A DNA stretch of 64,000 nucleotides from JAKOUY01 sp037045185 (GCA_037045185.1 JBAOHQ010000004.1:558001-622000); one strand, 5' to 3'; numbered from the stretch's first letter, positions 41,424 through 50,684 are shown. Program-made: numbers and translations. The notes: generated by a model from the sequence alone, not told the origin.

Positions 41424-42150
41424 GTGAGATCGGCCGTGACGCACAGCCATGACGACGCGGTGCTCCTGCACGGCGCCTCGATCTCGGCCAGAGCCCGCCC
41501 GGTGCCGCACCGGCCCACCACCGCCCAGTTGGTGCTCCTCGGCCAGCACAGCCTGCCCACCACCGGCGACCTGGTTCGCTGGCTGGCGAGCCTCGTCGAC
41601 CACGGATACCAGCGCGTGCGCACCGGTGCCCTGACCCCGGCAGGGGCGCATCGGTTCGCCACCATCGGTTTCTCCGTCGTCCAAGAGCTGGTGCTGCTGG
41701 AACTCGGCCGGCCGAGCTTCCGCCATCCGCCGCGCCGCGCCAGTCGGCCGTTGCGCGACACCGACCTGGCCGATGCTGCCGCCTTGGACACCGCGGCTTT
41801 CGGCCTCGGCTGGGGCATGGATGCTGCCGGTCTCGCCGATGTCTGCCTGGCCACCCCGACCTACCGCGGTCGGGTCGTCGAGCAGGCCGGCTCGCCGATC
41901 GCTGTCGCCATCAGCGGGCGTGACGCCGAGCTCGGCTTCATCCAGCGCCTCGCTGTGCACCCCGACCATCAGCGCCGTGGCCACGGTGACGCGCTCGGTG
42001 GCGGACGCGCTGCGGTGGATGGGCCGCGGGCGCGTCCGGCGTGTCCTGGTCAACACCCACGTCGACAACACGGCGGCGCGACGGCTGTACGCCCGCCATG
42101 GGTTCGTCGAGCTGCCCGACCGGCTGATGGTCAGCGAGCGGGATCTGTGA
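41424..42150 (+). pseudogene. GNAT N-acetyltransferase, one frameshift
   Basis: About 241 residues after repair. The acetyl-CoA fold is recognised from RPLRDTDLADAAALDTAAFG, AISGRDAELGFIQRLAVHPDHQRRG (motif A with the pyrophosphate loop) and VRRVLVNTHVDNTAARRLYARHGFVELPDRLMV (motif B). The frame changes between 41968 and 41992; removing one base joins the loop to VADALRWMGRG. The N-terminal approximately 100 residues are not recognised. The stop overlaps the GTG of the next gene, and that coupling survives only in the repaired frame, which supports the repair. Confidence 0.8.
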
Positions 42151-44114
42151 CCGTCGGGCTCGCCCGGATCGTCCTGCTGGCGCCGGCACTTGCACTGCTC
42201 CCCAGTGGCCCGGCGGCGGTCCCGACCACCCCGCCACGGTCCGGCCCGCCTCCCACGGTCACCATCGTCGATCAGACCTTCGAGGTCGACGTCGGATCCC
42301 CGCTCACGCTCGACCTGCAGTTCAGCGGCACCCCGGGTGACGACGACCAGCTCTTCGTCGATCTGTCCCCCGTCACCCGCCGCGCCGACCTGCGCGCCGC
42401 CGACCGTCCGGTCGTGGACAGCGTGACCGTGCGCCTTTCCGATCTCGCCGGTGACGGGCCCACCAGGCGCCTCGTGGTGCCAACGGAGGCGGCCGAGGAG
42501 CACGACGACACCCTGACCATCGACGCCGCGGGTGTCTACGCGCTCGACGTCGCGCTGGCCGATCAGCAGTCGCCAACGCTGACGTTCATCCACGTCAACG
42601 AGACCGCCGATCCGGAGACCACCCTGCCCGTCGCCGTCGTGGTGGGCCTCGGCACGTCCGTCGACGTGGACGATCTGGGAGTCGCCCATCTCAGCCCGGC
42701 CGCACTGGGCATCCTCGACGACCTGATCGGGGCGCTCGATGCCTGCGATGCGCCGGTCGCTGTCCACCTTCCCGCCGGCACGATCGCCGCCCTGGCCGAG
42801 CATCCCGACGTACGCGACCGGCTGGCCACCGCCCTCGGCAACGACGAGTTGATCAGCGAACCGATCCTGCCGCTCGATCCCTCGACGATGGCCGCCACCG
42901 CGCGCAGCGCCCTGTACACGCAGTGGTTGGGAGATGGCGAGGACGCGGCGATCACCGCACTGCGCCAGCCGGCGCGGCGCCTGGTGGCGGTTGCCGGCGA
43001 TCGCCTGTCGGCCGGGGGCGCCACGCTGCGGCGCGACCTGGGCAACCGCCTGCTGCTGTTCACCACACAGCAGTTCGACGCCTTGCCGTCGACACCGGGT
43101 GCGTTCTTCGACAGCTCGCGGGTCGTGCGCATCGCCACCGGCTCGGGCACCGGTCTCGATGGCACCACCCCCGACCGGGCGATCGCCGCCAGGTTGTCCG
43201 CCACGGACGCGCCGCCCGCCACAACCGGGGCCGGCATCGCCGCCGAACTGCTGATGATCCGCAACGACATCCTCGCCGCCGGCGGGACGCCGAGCCGCCG
43301 CGGCGTGCTCGTGGCCCCCGCCGACCTGACGGTCATCCCCGCGGCCGTCCTTCGAACGGTGTGCGCCACGGTGAGCCGAACCACGGGTCTGCGCGCCGTC
43401 TCCGTCGACGACCTCGTCGGCCGGGTCGATCCGGTGCTGGTGAACGAGCAACCGCTCACCCTCGACCTGGCGACGGTGGATGCCGCCCCCGCACCGCTGG
43501 AACCGCCGGCCGGCGAGCGGCGGGCGGCCATCCGCAACGTCGCCACCATGCTGCCCAGCGCCGACCCGCGCCCCGGCCAGTGGGACAGGGCCCTCGACGT
43601 GCTCCCGTCCACCGCGCTGGACGCCGCAGCGATGACTCGCATCGTGACCGGGGTCGACAACGAGATCGCCGCCGTCACCGCAGCGGTCGTTCCTCCGTCA
43701 CCCTTCAACGCCACCCTGGGGAGCCGCACCGCCACCCTCCGGCTGAACTTCACGAACAACGGCGCCACCCCGCTGAAGATCCGTCTGCATCTCAGCGCCG
43801 GGGCCAACAAGATCACCTTTCCCGACAACGACCGTGTCTACGAACTGCCGGCCGCGGCGGCCACCCAGATCCCCATCCCCATCGAAGCACGGTCCAACGG
43901 GCGGATCCCGGTGACCGTGCAGGTGCTGACCCCGCAGGGCGATACCCAGGTCTCGCCGGCCCTCCCGCTGACGCTGACAGTGAACGGGATCGCCGGGCTC
44001 GGCTACCTGTTGAGCGGCGCGGGCGCGCTCATCCTGGTCACCTGGTGGGTCCGTCACCACCGGCGCCTGCGTGCGGCCCGGCGGGCGGCGACGAGTACCC
44101 TGCCAGACCCATGA
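42147..44114 (+). CDS. Large secreted/membrane-anchored DUF6049-like protein
   Basis: A 655-residue protein with an N-terminal signal segment (GLARIVLLAPALALL), a large extracytoplasmic body, and one C-terminal transmembrane helix (GLGYLLSGAGALILVTWWVRHH) followed by a basic tail. Position and topology match the mycobacterial Rv3909 (DUF6049) protein between pcnA and the MurJ/kinase gene. Sequence features such as ATLRLNFTNNGATPLKIRLHLS (a beta-sandwich before the helix) agree. The role is unknown but is thought to be envelope-related. The GTG overlaps the GNAT stop. Confidence 0.7.
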   Translation: MTVGLARIVLLAPALALLPSGPAAVPTTPPRSGPPPTVTIVDQTFEVDVGSPLTLDLQFSGTPGDDDQLFVDLSPVTRRADLRAADRPVVDSVTVRLSDLAGDGPTRRLVVPTEAAEEHDDTLTIDAAGVYALDVALADQQSPTLTFIHVNETADPETTLPVAVVVGLGTSVDVDDLGVAHLSPAALGILDDLIGALDACDAPVAVHLPAGTIAALAEHPDVRDRLATALGNDELISEPILPLDPSTMAATARSALYTQWLGDGEDAAITALRQPARRLVAVAGDRLSAGGATLRRDLGNRLLLFTTQQFDALPSTPGAFFDSSRVVRIATGSGTGLDGTTPDRAIAARLSATDAPPATTGAGIAAELLMIRNDILAAGGTPSRRGVLVAPADLTVIPAAVLRTVCATVSRTTGLRAVSVDDLVGRVDPVLVNEQPLTLDLATVDAAPAPLEPPAGERRAAIRNVATMLPSADPRPGQWDRALDVLPSTALDAAAMTRIVTGVDNEIAAVTAAVVPPSPFNATLGSRTATLRLNFTNNGATPLKIRLHLSAGANKITFPDNDRVYELPAAAATQIPIPIEARSNGRIPVTVQVLTPQGDTQVSPALPLTLTVNGIAGLGYLLSGAGALILVTWWVRHHRRLRAARRAATSTLPDP

Positions 44115-44956
44115 GCGATCAACGCGTCGGCATCGTCACCGACTCGGCCTGCGACCTGCCGCCTTCGGTCGCCGATGCCCTCGGGGTGGTCATCGTGCCA
44201 CTCACCATCCGCATCGACGGCACCGAGTACGTGGACCGCCGTGACCTGACGCCAACGGAGTTCTGGACGAAGTGCGCCGCGTCTCCCACGCTGCCCGAGA
44301 CCGCGGCGCCCGCGCCGGGCGAGTTCGAGCAGGCCTACCGCGCCCTGGCCGCCGACGGCGCCACCAGCGTGGTCGTCGTCAACCTCAGCGCGGCGCTCTC
44401 GGCCACCATGCAATCGGCCGAGCTCGCCGCTCGGTCGGTCGCCGATGTCGTGCGGGTCAGCGTGGTGGACAGCCGCAGCGTCACGCTCGGGCTCGGTGTC
44501 ATCGTCAGCGCCTGCGCCCGGTTGGCTGCCAGTGGGGCCAGCCACGAGGAGGTGGTCGCCACGGCAGAGCGGTTGGCGGCCTGCACGAAGGTGTGGGGAG
44601 CGCTCGACACGCTGGACAACCTGAAGAAAGGCGGCAGGATCGGCGGCGCCAAGGCGCTGCTGGCCTCGGCGCTAGCCATCAAGCCGATCATCGAGGTTCG
44701 CGACGGGAAGGTGGAGCAGGGCGGCAAGCAACGCACACGCAGCAAGGCGCTGGCGTTCCTTGTCGACAAGCTGCGGTCGTACGGGCCCGTGGAGAACCTG
44801 TCCGTCCTGCACGCAGACTGCAAGGACGTCGATCAGTTCCTGGCGATGCTCCGCCCGCACTACCGCGGCGAGATCGTCGTCGGCGACATCGGCCCGGTCG
44901 TCGGCTCGCACGCCGGGCGGGGCACGATCGGTGTCGCCTTCACCGTGACCACCTGA
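44111..44956 (+). CDS. DegV family fatty-acid-binding protein
   Basis: A 281-residue DegV protein. The N-terminal VGIVTDSACDLPPSVADALGVVIVPLTIRIDGTEYVD and the TLPETAAPAPGEFEQAYRAL segment are family signatures, as are VVVVNLSAALSATMQSAELAA and the C-terminal GDIGPVVGSHAGRGTIGVAF. DegV/FakB proteins bind fatty acids for phosphorylation by FakA. No fakA is present in this window. The ATG overlaps the upstream stop (ATGA). Confidence 0.9.
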   Translation: MSDQRVGIVTDSACDLPPSVADALGVVIVPLTIRIDGTEYVDRRDLTPTEFWTKCAASPTLPETAAPAPGEFEQAYRALAADGATSVVVVNLSAALSATMQSAELAARSVADVVRVSVVDSRSVTLGLGVIVSACARLAASGASHEEVVATAERLAACTKVWGALDTLDNLKKGGRIGGAKALLASALAIKPIIEVRDGKVEQGGKQRTRSKALAFLVDKLRSYGPVENLSVLHADCKDVDQFLAMLRPHYRGEIVVGDIGPVVGSHAGRGTIGVAFTVTT

Positions 44957-45024
44957 GCGCACCGAATCGTCGCGACATTGCCGGGCTCGCGACCGCGAGC
45001 CCAACTAGCGTGGGCAGCGCGCCC

Positions 45025-46761
45025 ATGTCCACCCAGAAGTCAGTCGACACTCCCGCCGCGCCCCAGGCAGCGGCCGTTCTCGCCGGTCGGTACCGGCTCG
45101 ATCGGCGACTCGCTCAGGGTGGCATGGCCGAGGTCTGGGTCGGGTCGGACCTGCTGCTCACCCGCCAGGTGGCGATCAAGCTGCTCAAGCCGAACCTGGC
45201 GGCCGATCCGATCGTCGCCGAACGGTTCCGCCGCGAAGCCATTGCCGTCGCTCAGCTGAGCCACCCCAACATCGTCACGGTCTACGACGCGGTCGACGAC
45301 GACGTCGCGGGCACCCATCGCCAGGCCGTGGTGATGCAGTTGATCAACGGCAAGAGCCTGCGCACGCTGCTCGACGAGCAGAAGAAGCTCAGCCCCGATC
45401 TGACGATGCACATCGGCAGCTACGTGGCCAACGCCCTCGACGCCGCGCACCGGGCCGGTCTCGTGCACCGTGACGTCAAGCCGGGCAACATCCTGATCAC
45501 GCCCGACGGCCGGGTCTTGCTCACCGACTTCGGGATCGCCAAGGGCGTGGGTGATGTCGACGACCTGACCAGCGAGAACATCATGATGGGGACGGCCAAG
45601 TACCTGTCCCCGGAACAGGTTCGCGGCAAGAAGCTCGACGGGCGGGCAGATCTGTACTCGCTCGGGCTGGTGTTGTACGAGTGCCTCGCCGGACGGGTGC
45701 CGTTCCTCGGTGAGAACGACGCAGAGACGGCACTGGCCCGACTCAACCGCGACCCAACCGACATCAGCCGGCTGCGCCCGACGCTCCCCCAAGGGTTGGC
45801 CGATCTCGTCCACAAGTTGCTGGCCCGCAAGCCCGACGACCGGTTCACCAGCGGCGCCGACGTCCGTGCCGCCATCGGCGCCGTCATCTCGCGCGCCAGC
45901 GACACCGCCGCCCACGCCCCCACCCCGGCAACCGGGCAGAGCACACCGGCGCGCACGCCCCGGGCCACCGGTTCCCCGGCGTCGCCAATCCGCGTTCCCA
46001 CCGGCAAGGATCGCCGCAGTGCCCCACCGCGCACGCCCGCCGGCGGCTATCAACTGGGCCATGGCGGCCGTCCAGCCGGGGTCCCACTGCGACCAGACCG
46101 CACCCCGCAGGACCCCCGCCGCCCACGAGTCCGGCCGAACCGCCAGTTCGCCCAGCGGCGGACACCGTCGATGCTCGTGATCGGGGGGCTGCTGTTCACG
46201 GCCCTGGTCCTGGTCATCGTCATCTGGGCGACACTGGGTGACGACCCGGCGCCATCGACGGCGCCCCCGAAGCCAACCGTCCCCACCGCCACACGGACCG
46301 ACCCGGTCGCGACTGAGGTCGACCCAGCGATCGCCCTGTTCGACCCCGACGGAGACGGCTCCGAGCCCGCCGACGACGTCACCCTGGCCTTCGACGGCAC
46401 ACCGGCCACGTCCTGGCAGTCGCTGTGCTACCGGGACAGCCGCCTGGGCGGCAAGCGAGGGGTCGGGCTGCTGGTTGACCTGCGCACGCCGCAGGCCGGG
46501 ACCTTCACCGCCGACATCGCCAGTGCCCCGTACGGTGTGCAGATCATGACGGCGGCCGACGGTCAAGCGCCGACGTCGTTCGATCAGATGGAGATCGTCA
46601 AGCGCGCCGAGGCGCGCCGGGCCGGCACGATCTCCGTTGCCGTCGGTCCGGCTACACGCTACGTCGCTGTCGTCTTCGTCGGCCTGGCGCGCGACAACGC
46701 CTGCCCGGCCGGGCGGCCGTTCCGCGGCGCCGTGACCGACGTCCAATGGAGCCCGGCGTGA
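45025..46761 (+). CDS. Ser/Thr protein kinase with MviN-like extracellular domain
   Basis: A 578-residue PASTA-less transmembrane kinase. The kinase domain (about residues 22-290) has the Gly-rich loop RRLAQGGMAEVWVG, Lys52 in VAIKLLKP, HRDVKPGNILI and TDFGIAKG, so it looks catalytically complete. A Pro/Arg-rich juxtamembrane stretch leads to one helix (about 381-403, MLVIGGLLFTALVLVIVIW). The outside domain begins DPDGDGSEPADDVTLAFDGTPATSW and resembles the carbohydrate-binding-like C-terminal domain of mycobacterial MviN/MurJ. In mycobacteria this slot holds MurJ fused to a pseudokinase; here the kinase is free and no MurJ is seen. The ATG at 45025 gives the canonical N-terminus. Confidence 0.85.
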   Translation: MSTQKSVDTPAAPQAAAVLAGRYRLDRRLAQGGMAEVWVGSDLLLTRQVAIKLLKPNLAADPIVAERFRREAIAVAQLSHPNIVTVYDAVDDDVAGTHRQAVVMQLINGKSLRTLLDEQKKLSPDLTMHIGSYVANALDAAHRAGLVHRDVKPGNILITPDGRVLLTDFGIAKGVGDVDDLTSENIMMGTAKYLSPEQVRGKKLDGRADLYSLGLVLYECLAGRVPFLGENDAETALARLNRDPTDISRLRPTLPQGLADLVHKLLARKPDDRFTSGADVRAAIGAVISRASDTAAHAPTPATGQSTPARTPRATGSPASPIRVPTGKDRRSAPPRTPAGGYQLGHGGRPAGVPLRPDRTPQDPRRPRVRPNRQFAQRRTPSMLVIGGLLFTALVLVIVIWATLGDDPAPSTAPPKPTVPTATRTDPVATEVDPAIALFDPDGDGSEPADDVTLAFDGTPATSWQSLCYRDSRLGGKRGVGLLVDLRTPQAGTFTADIASAPYGVQIMTAADGQAPTSFDQMEIVKRAEARRAGTISVAVGPATRYVAVVFVGLARDNACPAGRPFRGAVTDVQWSPA

Positions 46762-47372
46762 TCGACGACATCGATCTGGTCGAGCGGGCCAAGGGCGGTG
46801 ACCGCCGGGCGATGGACGACCTCTTGCGCCGCCACTACGACCGCGTCTACGCGGTGTGCCGGCGGGTCACCGGTCACGATGCCGACGCCGCCGACGCCGC
46901 GCAGAACGCCCTGATCGCCATCGTGCGCTCCCTGTCGAGCTTCGACGGCCGGGCGTCGTTCGGGACGTGGGCCTACCGCATCGCCACGAACGCCAGCCTT
47001 GACGAGCTGCGCCGCCGGCGACGCCGGCCCGTTGTCAGCCTCACGGTGGAGGACGACGGAACCACCCTGGAGGCCCCGGTCGCCGACCCGCGCGGTGACG
47101 CGCCGATCCAACGGGTTGTGGATCGCGATGCGCTCACCAGCGCCCTGGCCACCCTGCCCGACGACTACCGGATCCCGGTGGTCATGCGTGACGTCGCCGA
47201 TCTCGACTACGACGAGATCGCCACCAGCCTCGGCATCCCGCTCGGTACCGTGAAGAGCCGCATCGCCCGCGGTCGCGCCGCCTTGGCGGCCGCCTATCAC
47301 CGAGCCAGCGGGGAGCAACCGCCGCACGGGAACCAATCCAGTTCCTCCAACCGTCCAACTCCTGCGCCATGA
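46758..47372 (+). CDS. ECF RNA polymerase sigma factor (SigM position)
   Basis: A 204-residue extracytoplasmic-function sigma factor. Region 2 reads LVERAKGGDRRAMDDLLRRHYDRVYAVCRRVTGHDADAADAAQNALIAIVRSLSSFDGRASFGTWAYRIATNASLDELRRRRRR. Region 4 reads ALATLPDDYRIPVVMRDVADLDYDEIATSLGIPLGTVKSRIARGRAAL. Order and context match SigM of mycobacteria (before trxB/trxA). The GTG at 46758 overlaps the kinase stop; an ATG at 46746 is the alternative. It is probably held inactive by the membrane protein encoded next. Confidence 0.92.
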   Translation: MIDDIDLVERAKGGDRRAMDDLLRRHYDRVYAVCRRVTGHDADAADAAQNALIAIVRSLSSFDGRASFGTWAYRIATNASLDELRRRRRRPVVSLTVEDDGTTLEAPVADPRGDAPIQRVVDRDALTSALATLPDDYRIPVVMRDVADLDYDEIATSLGIPLGTVKSRIARGRAALAAAYHRASGEQPPHGNQSSSSNRPTPAP

Positions 47373-48055
47373 ACACCGACGACCCCATCGAACCCGCGCA
47401 GTACGACGTCTTGCGCGCTGCCCTGCGTGACGAGGCCGCGCCCGCTCCCGCCAGGGAGTCGGCCGTGGCTGCGGCGCTGGCGGTGTTCGACGACCTGCAG
47501 TCGGCAGCAGCCCCTGCGGTGGCGCCCGCCCCCGTGATTCCTCTGCGCCGGCGCAACTGGTGGACCGTCGGCCTGTCGGCAGCCGCTGCCGCGGCGGTGG
47601 TCCTGTTCATTGCCCTGGGCATGATCCGGCCGAACGCCAGCAACGTCGCGCTCTCCGACGCCCCGCCCACCACGAGCCCGGCCGACCTCGCCGTCGGGGC
47701 GCGCAGTGCCGACGTCGCGGCGCCCGACTCGGCTCCCCTCGCCGGTGCGGCTCCGGTCAGCTTCGGCACCGCCCCCGATGTCGGCGCCGCATCAAAGAGC
47801 CCGGCCGGCGGGCCAGTCGCGGTCGACAGCGTCGAGGATGTGAAGGCGTTGCTGGGCGACGCAGCCAACGAACCCGACACCGCCTTGGAGACCACCACCA
47901 CCGACCCGTCGTGCCTCGGCAATCGCCAGGTGATCGTGCCGTTGACCTATCGCGGCGCAGCGGCCGTGCTCGTGGGCAACCAGGACGGCTCGCTGACCGT
48001 GATCCGGGTCGACACCTGCGCCGCGCTCACCGAAGCCTTCCGCCTGGAGAGCTGA
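47369..48055 (+). CDS. Putative membrane anti-sigma factor
   Basis: A 228-residue single-pass protein: an N-terminal cytoplasmic domain of about 65 residues, one transmembrane helix (WWTVGLSAAAAAAVVLFIALGMI), and an extracytoplasmic Ala/Pro-rich domain with two late cysteines (PSCLGNRQVIV and VDTCAAL). No zinc-binding HxxxCxxC motif is seen. The call rests on topology, ATGA coupling with the sigma gene, and the matching position of RsmA next to SigM in mycobacteria. It is probably the sigma inhibitor. Confidence 0.7.
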   Translation: MNTDDPIEPAQYDVLRAALRDEAAPAPARESAVAAALAVFDDLQSAAAPAVAPAPVIPLRRRNWWTVGLSAAAAAAVVLFIALGMIRPNASNVALSDAPPTTSPADLAVGARSADVAAPDSAPLAGAAPVSFGTAPDVGAASKSPAGGPVAVDSVEDVKALLGDAANEPDTALETTTTDPSCLGNRQVIVPLTYRGAAAVLVGNQDGSLTVIRVDTCAALTEAFRLES

Positions 48056-48075
48056 CCGGGCTAGGGTGCGTTGCC

Positions 48076-48405
48076 ATGCCGGGCAACCCGCTGAACGATC
48101 CGAACTGGGCCGCGAACCTCACCTCCACCGTCGACCGCTACGTAGGACTGGTCCGTGACAACGTCACGGTCAAGGTGGTCAAGGGGATCCGAACCCTGGT
48201 GTTCGGTGTTCTGGCCAGCGTGGGAGCGCTCGTTGCCGGCGTGCTGTCGCTGATCCTCGGGACCCGCCTGCTGCAGAAGGTGTCCGGGCGAGTGTTCCGC
48301 GCCGACCACGCCACGACGGTGTGGATCTCCTACCTGGTCGTGGGCGGGCTGCTGTGCGTGGCCGGTGGATTGCTGATGCGCTCCCGCCACACTCAGGACG
48401 TATGA
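48076..48405 (+). CDS. Small two-helix membrane protein
   Basis: A 109-residue protein with an amphipathic N-terminal part (DRYVGLVRDNVTVKVVKG) and two hydrophobic helices, LVFGVLASVGALVAGVLSLILGTRLL and VWISYLVVGGLLCVAGGLLM. It is coupled to trxB by an ATGA overlap. It is not recognised. The position between anti-sigma and trxB is usually empty in mycobacteria. Confidence 0.65.
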   Translation: MPGNPLNDPNWAANLTSTVDRYVGLVRDNVTVKVVKGIRTLVFGVLASVGALVAGVLSLILGTRLLQKVSGRVFRADHATTVWISYLVVGGLLCVAGGLLMRSRHTQDV

Positions 48406-49343
48406 GCCACCACCAGGTCGTCGTCATCGGCTCGGGCCCTGCCGGGCTCACCGCAGCCATCTACACCGCCCGGGCCAATCTCGCCCCGCTCGTGATCGAG
48501 GGGGAACCCAGCAGTACCAGCGATCAGCCGGGCGGTCAGCTCATGCTCACCACGGAGGTCGAGAACTTCCCGGGCTTCCCCGATGGGGTGATGGGACCGG
48601 AGTTGATGGGCAAGATGCGTGAGCAGGCCGCCCGGTTCGGCGCCGAGTTCCTCACCGAGAAGGTCACCGCCGTCGACTTCGGCACCCGACCATTCGCCAT
48701 CTCGGTCCGTGAGCGGACGTTCACGGCCGACGCGGTGATCGTGTCCACCGGCGCGCAGAGCCTGATGCTTGGGCTCGACGAGGAGAAGCGGTTGCTCGGC
48801 CACGGGCTGTCCACCTGTGCCACCTGTGACGGGTTCTTCTTCCGCGGCCAGGAGATCGCCGTGGTGGGCGGTGGCGACAGCGCCGTCGAGGAGGCCACGT
48901 TCCTCACGAAGTTCGCCTCCAAGGTGTACCTCATCCATCGCCGGGACAGCCTGCGGGCCAGCAAGATCATGCAGGAGCGAGCCCTCAACCATCCCAAGAT
49001 CGACATGGTGTGGAACACCGTGGTCGACTCGCTGCTCGGCGACTCCAAACTGGAAGGCGCAGTCCTGCGCGACACCCGCACCGGTGAGACACGCACCCTG
49101 GCGGTCTCCGGGCTGTTCGTGGCCATCGGCCACCGCCCGAACACCGACCTGTTCGCCGGTGTGCTGGACATGGCCGACAACGGCTACCTGGTCACCCGTC
49201 CTGGGTCGACGTACACCAACGTCGATGGGGTGTTCGCCTGTGGTGACGTCCAGGACTTCACCTACCGTCAGGCGATCACGGCGGCCGGTTCTGGCTGCAT
49301 GGCGGCCATCGACGCCGAGCGGTGGCTCGAAGCCCAGCACTAG
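48402..49343 (+). CDS. trxB: Thioredoxin reductase
   Basis: A 313-residue NADPH-dependent flavoprotein that reduces thioredoxin. FAD motif VVVIGSGPAGLTAAIYTARANLAPLVIEG; redox centre STCATCDGFFFRG (CxxC); NADPH motif IAVVGGGDSAVEEATFL; and the closing FAD motif VFACGDVQDFTYRQAITAAGSGCMAAIDAERWL. Length and motif order are normal. It is followed by trxA, 42 bp after its stop. Confidence 0.95.
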   Translation: MSHHQVVVIGSGPAGLTAAIYTARANLAPLVIEGEPSSTSDQPGGQLMLTTEVENFPGFPDGVMGPELMGKMREQAARFGAEFLTEKVTAVDFGTRPFAISVRERTFTADAVIVSTGAQSLMLGLDEEKRLLGHGLSTCATCDGFFFRGQEIAVVGGGDSAVEEATFLTKFASKVYLIHRRDSLRASKIMQERALNHPKIDMVWNTVVDSLLGDSKLEGAVLRDTRTGETRTLAVSGLFVAIGHRPNTDLFAGVLDMADNGYLVTRPGSTYTNVDGVFACGDVQDFTYRQAITAAGSGCMAAIDAERWLEAQH

Positions 49344-49385
49344 CGGTTCGTCGATAGCATGGCGATCCCGAGGAAAGGACCGCCC

Positions 49386-49724
49386 ATGGCCGACGGCATC
49401 GTCACGCTCACCACGGCTTCGTTCGATGAGACCATCAACGCCGCTTCCACCCCTGTCGTGGTGGACCTGTGGGCCGAATGGTGCGGGCCCTGCAAGATGA
49501 TCGCCCCGATCCTGTCGGAGATCGCCACGGAGCAGACCGGGCACCTGACGGTCGCCAAGCTCAACGTCGACGAGAACCCCGATATCGCCATGCGCTACAA
49601 CGTCATGAGCATCCCGACGCTGCTGGTCTTCGACGGGGGCGAGGTGCGCAAGCGGCTCGTCGGCGCCAAGGGCAAAGGCCAGATACTGCAGGAGCTCAGC
49701 GAATTTCTGCCACCTTCCCGCTGA
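49386..49724 (+). CDS. trxA: Thioredoxin
   Basis: A 112-residue thioredoxin. Active site WAEWCGPCKMIAPIL; cis-Pro region MSIPTLLVFDGGEV; C-terminal helix QILQELSEFL. The ATG at 49386 follows a GGAAAGGA site with six bases spacing; a Met nine codons upstream lies in untranslated sequence. Pairing with trxB gives a cytoplasmic disulfide-reducing couple. Its stop overlaps the probable start of the cwlM-like gene. Confidence 0.95.
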   Translation: MADGIVTLTTASFDETINAASTPVVVDLWAEWCGPCKMIAPILSEIATEQTGHLTVAKLNVDENPDIAMRYNVMSIPTLLVFDGGEVRKRLVGAKGKGQILQELSEFLPPSR

Positions 49725-50683
49725 CCGAGGGTCAGCGTGGCGAGGCGATCCGTGACCTGCATCGTCGGCTGAGCGCCGCCGGGTACTCCCCCGCCGGCCA
49801 CGCTGATCCAACCGGATGGTGTGAGGCGACCACCGATGCGGTACGCCGGTTCCAGCGCGCCCGTGGCCTGTTCGAGACCGGTGTGTGCGACGAGCACACC
49901 TGGAACGCCCTGGTCGAGGCGTCCTGGACCCTCGGGGACCGCCAGCTGTTCCTCACGTCGCCGAACCTGCGCGGCGACGACGTCATCGAGTTGCAGACCG
50001 CCCTGGCTCGCCTGGGATTCGATTGCGGCCGCGTCGATGGCATCTTCGGCCCGTTGGCCCTGCGCGCCGTGCGGATGTTCCAGGCCGAAGCGGGCATCAT
50101 CGCCGACGGTGTGTGCGGCCAGGAGACGGTCCGGGCGCTGGCGCTGCTCGGTGACCGTTCCGGCAGTGGTCCGGGGGTCGCCATGCTGCGCGAGCACGAG
50201 GAACTGCTGGCAGGTGGTGGCTCCATCGCCGGGGCACGCCTCGCCGTCGGCCAGTTCGGCACCTTCGGCCCGCTCTCCCGCCTCGTCGCCAAGGACGTTC
50301 GCGGCCGTGGCGCGTCGGTCATCGTGCTCGACGAACCCGACCCGCTGGCCCAGGCGGAGGCGGCCAACGCCTTCCAGGCAACGGCCTACGTGGCGTTCGA
50401 GGCCGCCGAGGAGCCCACCGTCGACGTGCACTTCTACCAGGTGCCGGCGTTCGAGTCGGCCCGCGGCCACCAGCTGGCCGACACCATCGCCTCGGCGTTG
50501 GCCTGTCACGTCGGGGTGCGCGCCGCCGTCAGCGGGATGCGCCTTCCCGTGCTGCGTGAGACGCGCATGCCGGCGGTTCACCTGGTGTTCGGGCCGGTGG
50601 CCACCTACGCCGAGTTGGCGCCGGACATCGCCGTGGCGACCGCGGCGGCCATCGAGCAATGGATCTCTGGTCGCGAGTCATAG
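49721..50683 (+). CDS. CwlM-like peptidoglycan-binding protein with degenerate amidase domain
   Basis: About 320 residues. Two PG_binding_1 repeats are present: QRGEAIRDLHRRLSAAGYSP..TTDAVRRFQRARGLFETGVCDEHTW, and NLRGDDVIELQTALARLGFDCGRVDGIFGPLALRAVRMFQ. The C-terminal half keeps the amidase_3 fold (AYVAFEAAEEPTVDVHFYQV, LRETRMPAVHLVFGP) but lacks the usual zinc-ligand His/Glu motifs. That resembles CwlM, which regulates MurA rather than cutting peptidoglycan. Gene order trxB-trxA-cwlM-parB matches. No ATG, GTG or TTG starts the frame; CTG (49721), overlapping the trxA stop, is the best candidate, or an indel hides the true start. Confidence 0.72.
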   Translation: MTEGQRGEAIRDLHRRLSAAGYSPAGHADPTGWCEATTDAVRRFQRARGLFETGVCDEHTWNALVEASWTLGDRQLFLTSPNLRGDDVIELQTALARLGFDCGRVDGIFGPLALRAVRMFQAEAGIIADGVCGQETVRALALLGDRSGSGPGVAMLREHEELLAGGGSIAGARLAVGQFGTFGPLSRLVAKDVRGRGASVIVLDEPDPLAQAEAANAFQATAYVAFEAAEEPTVDVHFYQVPAFESARGHQLADTIASALACHVGVRAAVSGMRLPVLRETRMPAVHLVFGPVATYAELAPDIAVATAAAIEQWISGRES

Positions 50684-50684
50684 T

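Noticed and set aside
40617..42146. Upstream extension of the DUF6049-like protein to 1165 residues
   Set aside because: The extension is antisense to the HDAC-family gene and then reads the first half of the GNAT gene; the GTG at 42147 with signal peptide is the natural start.
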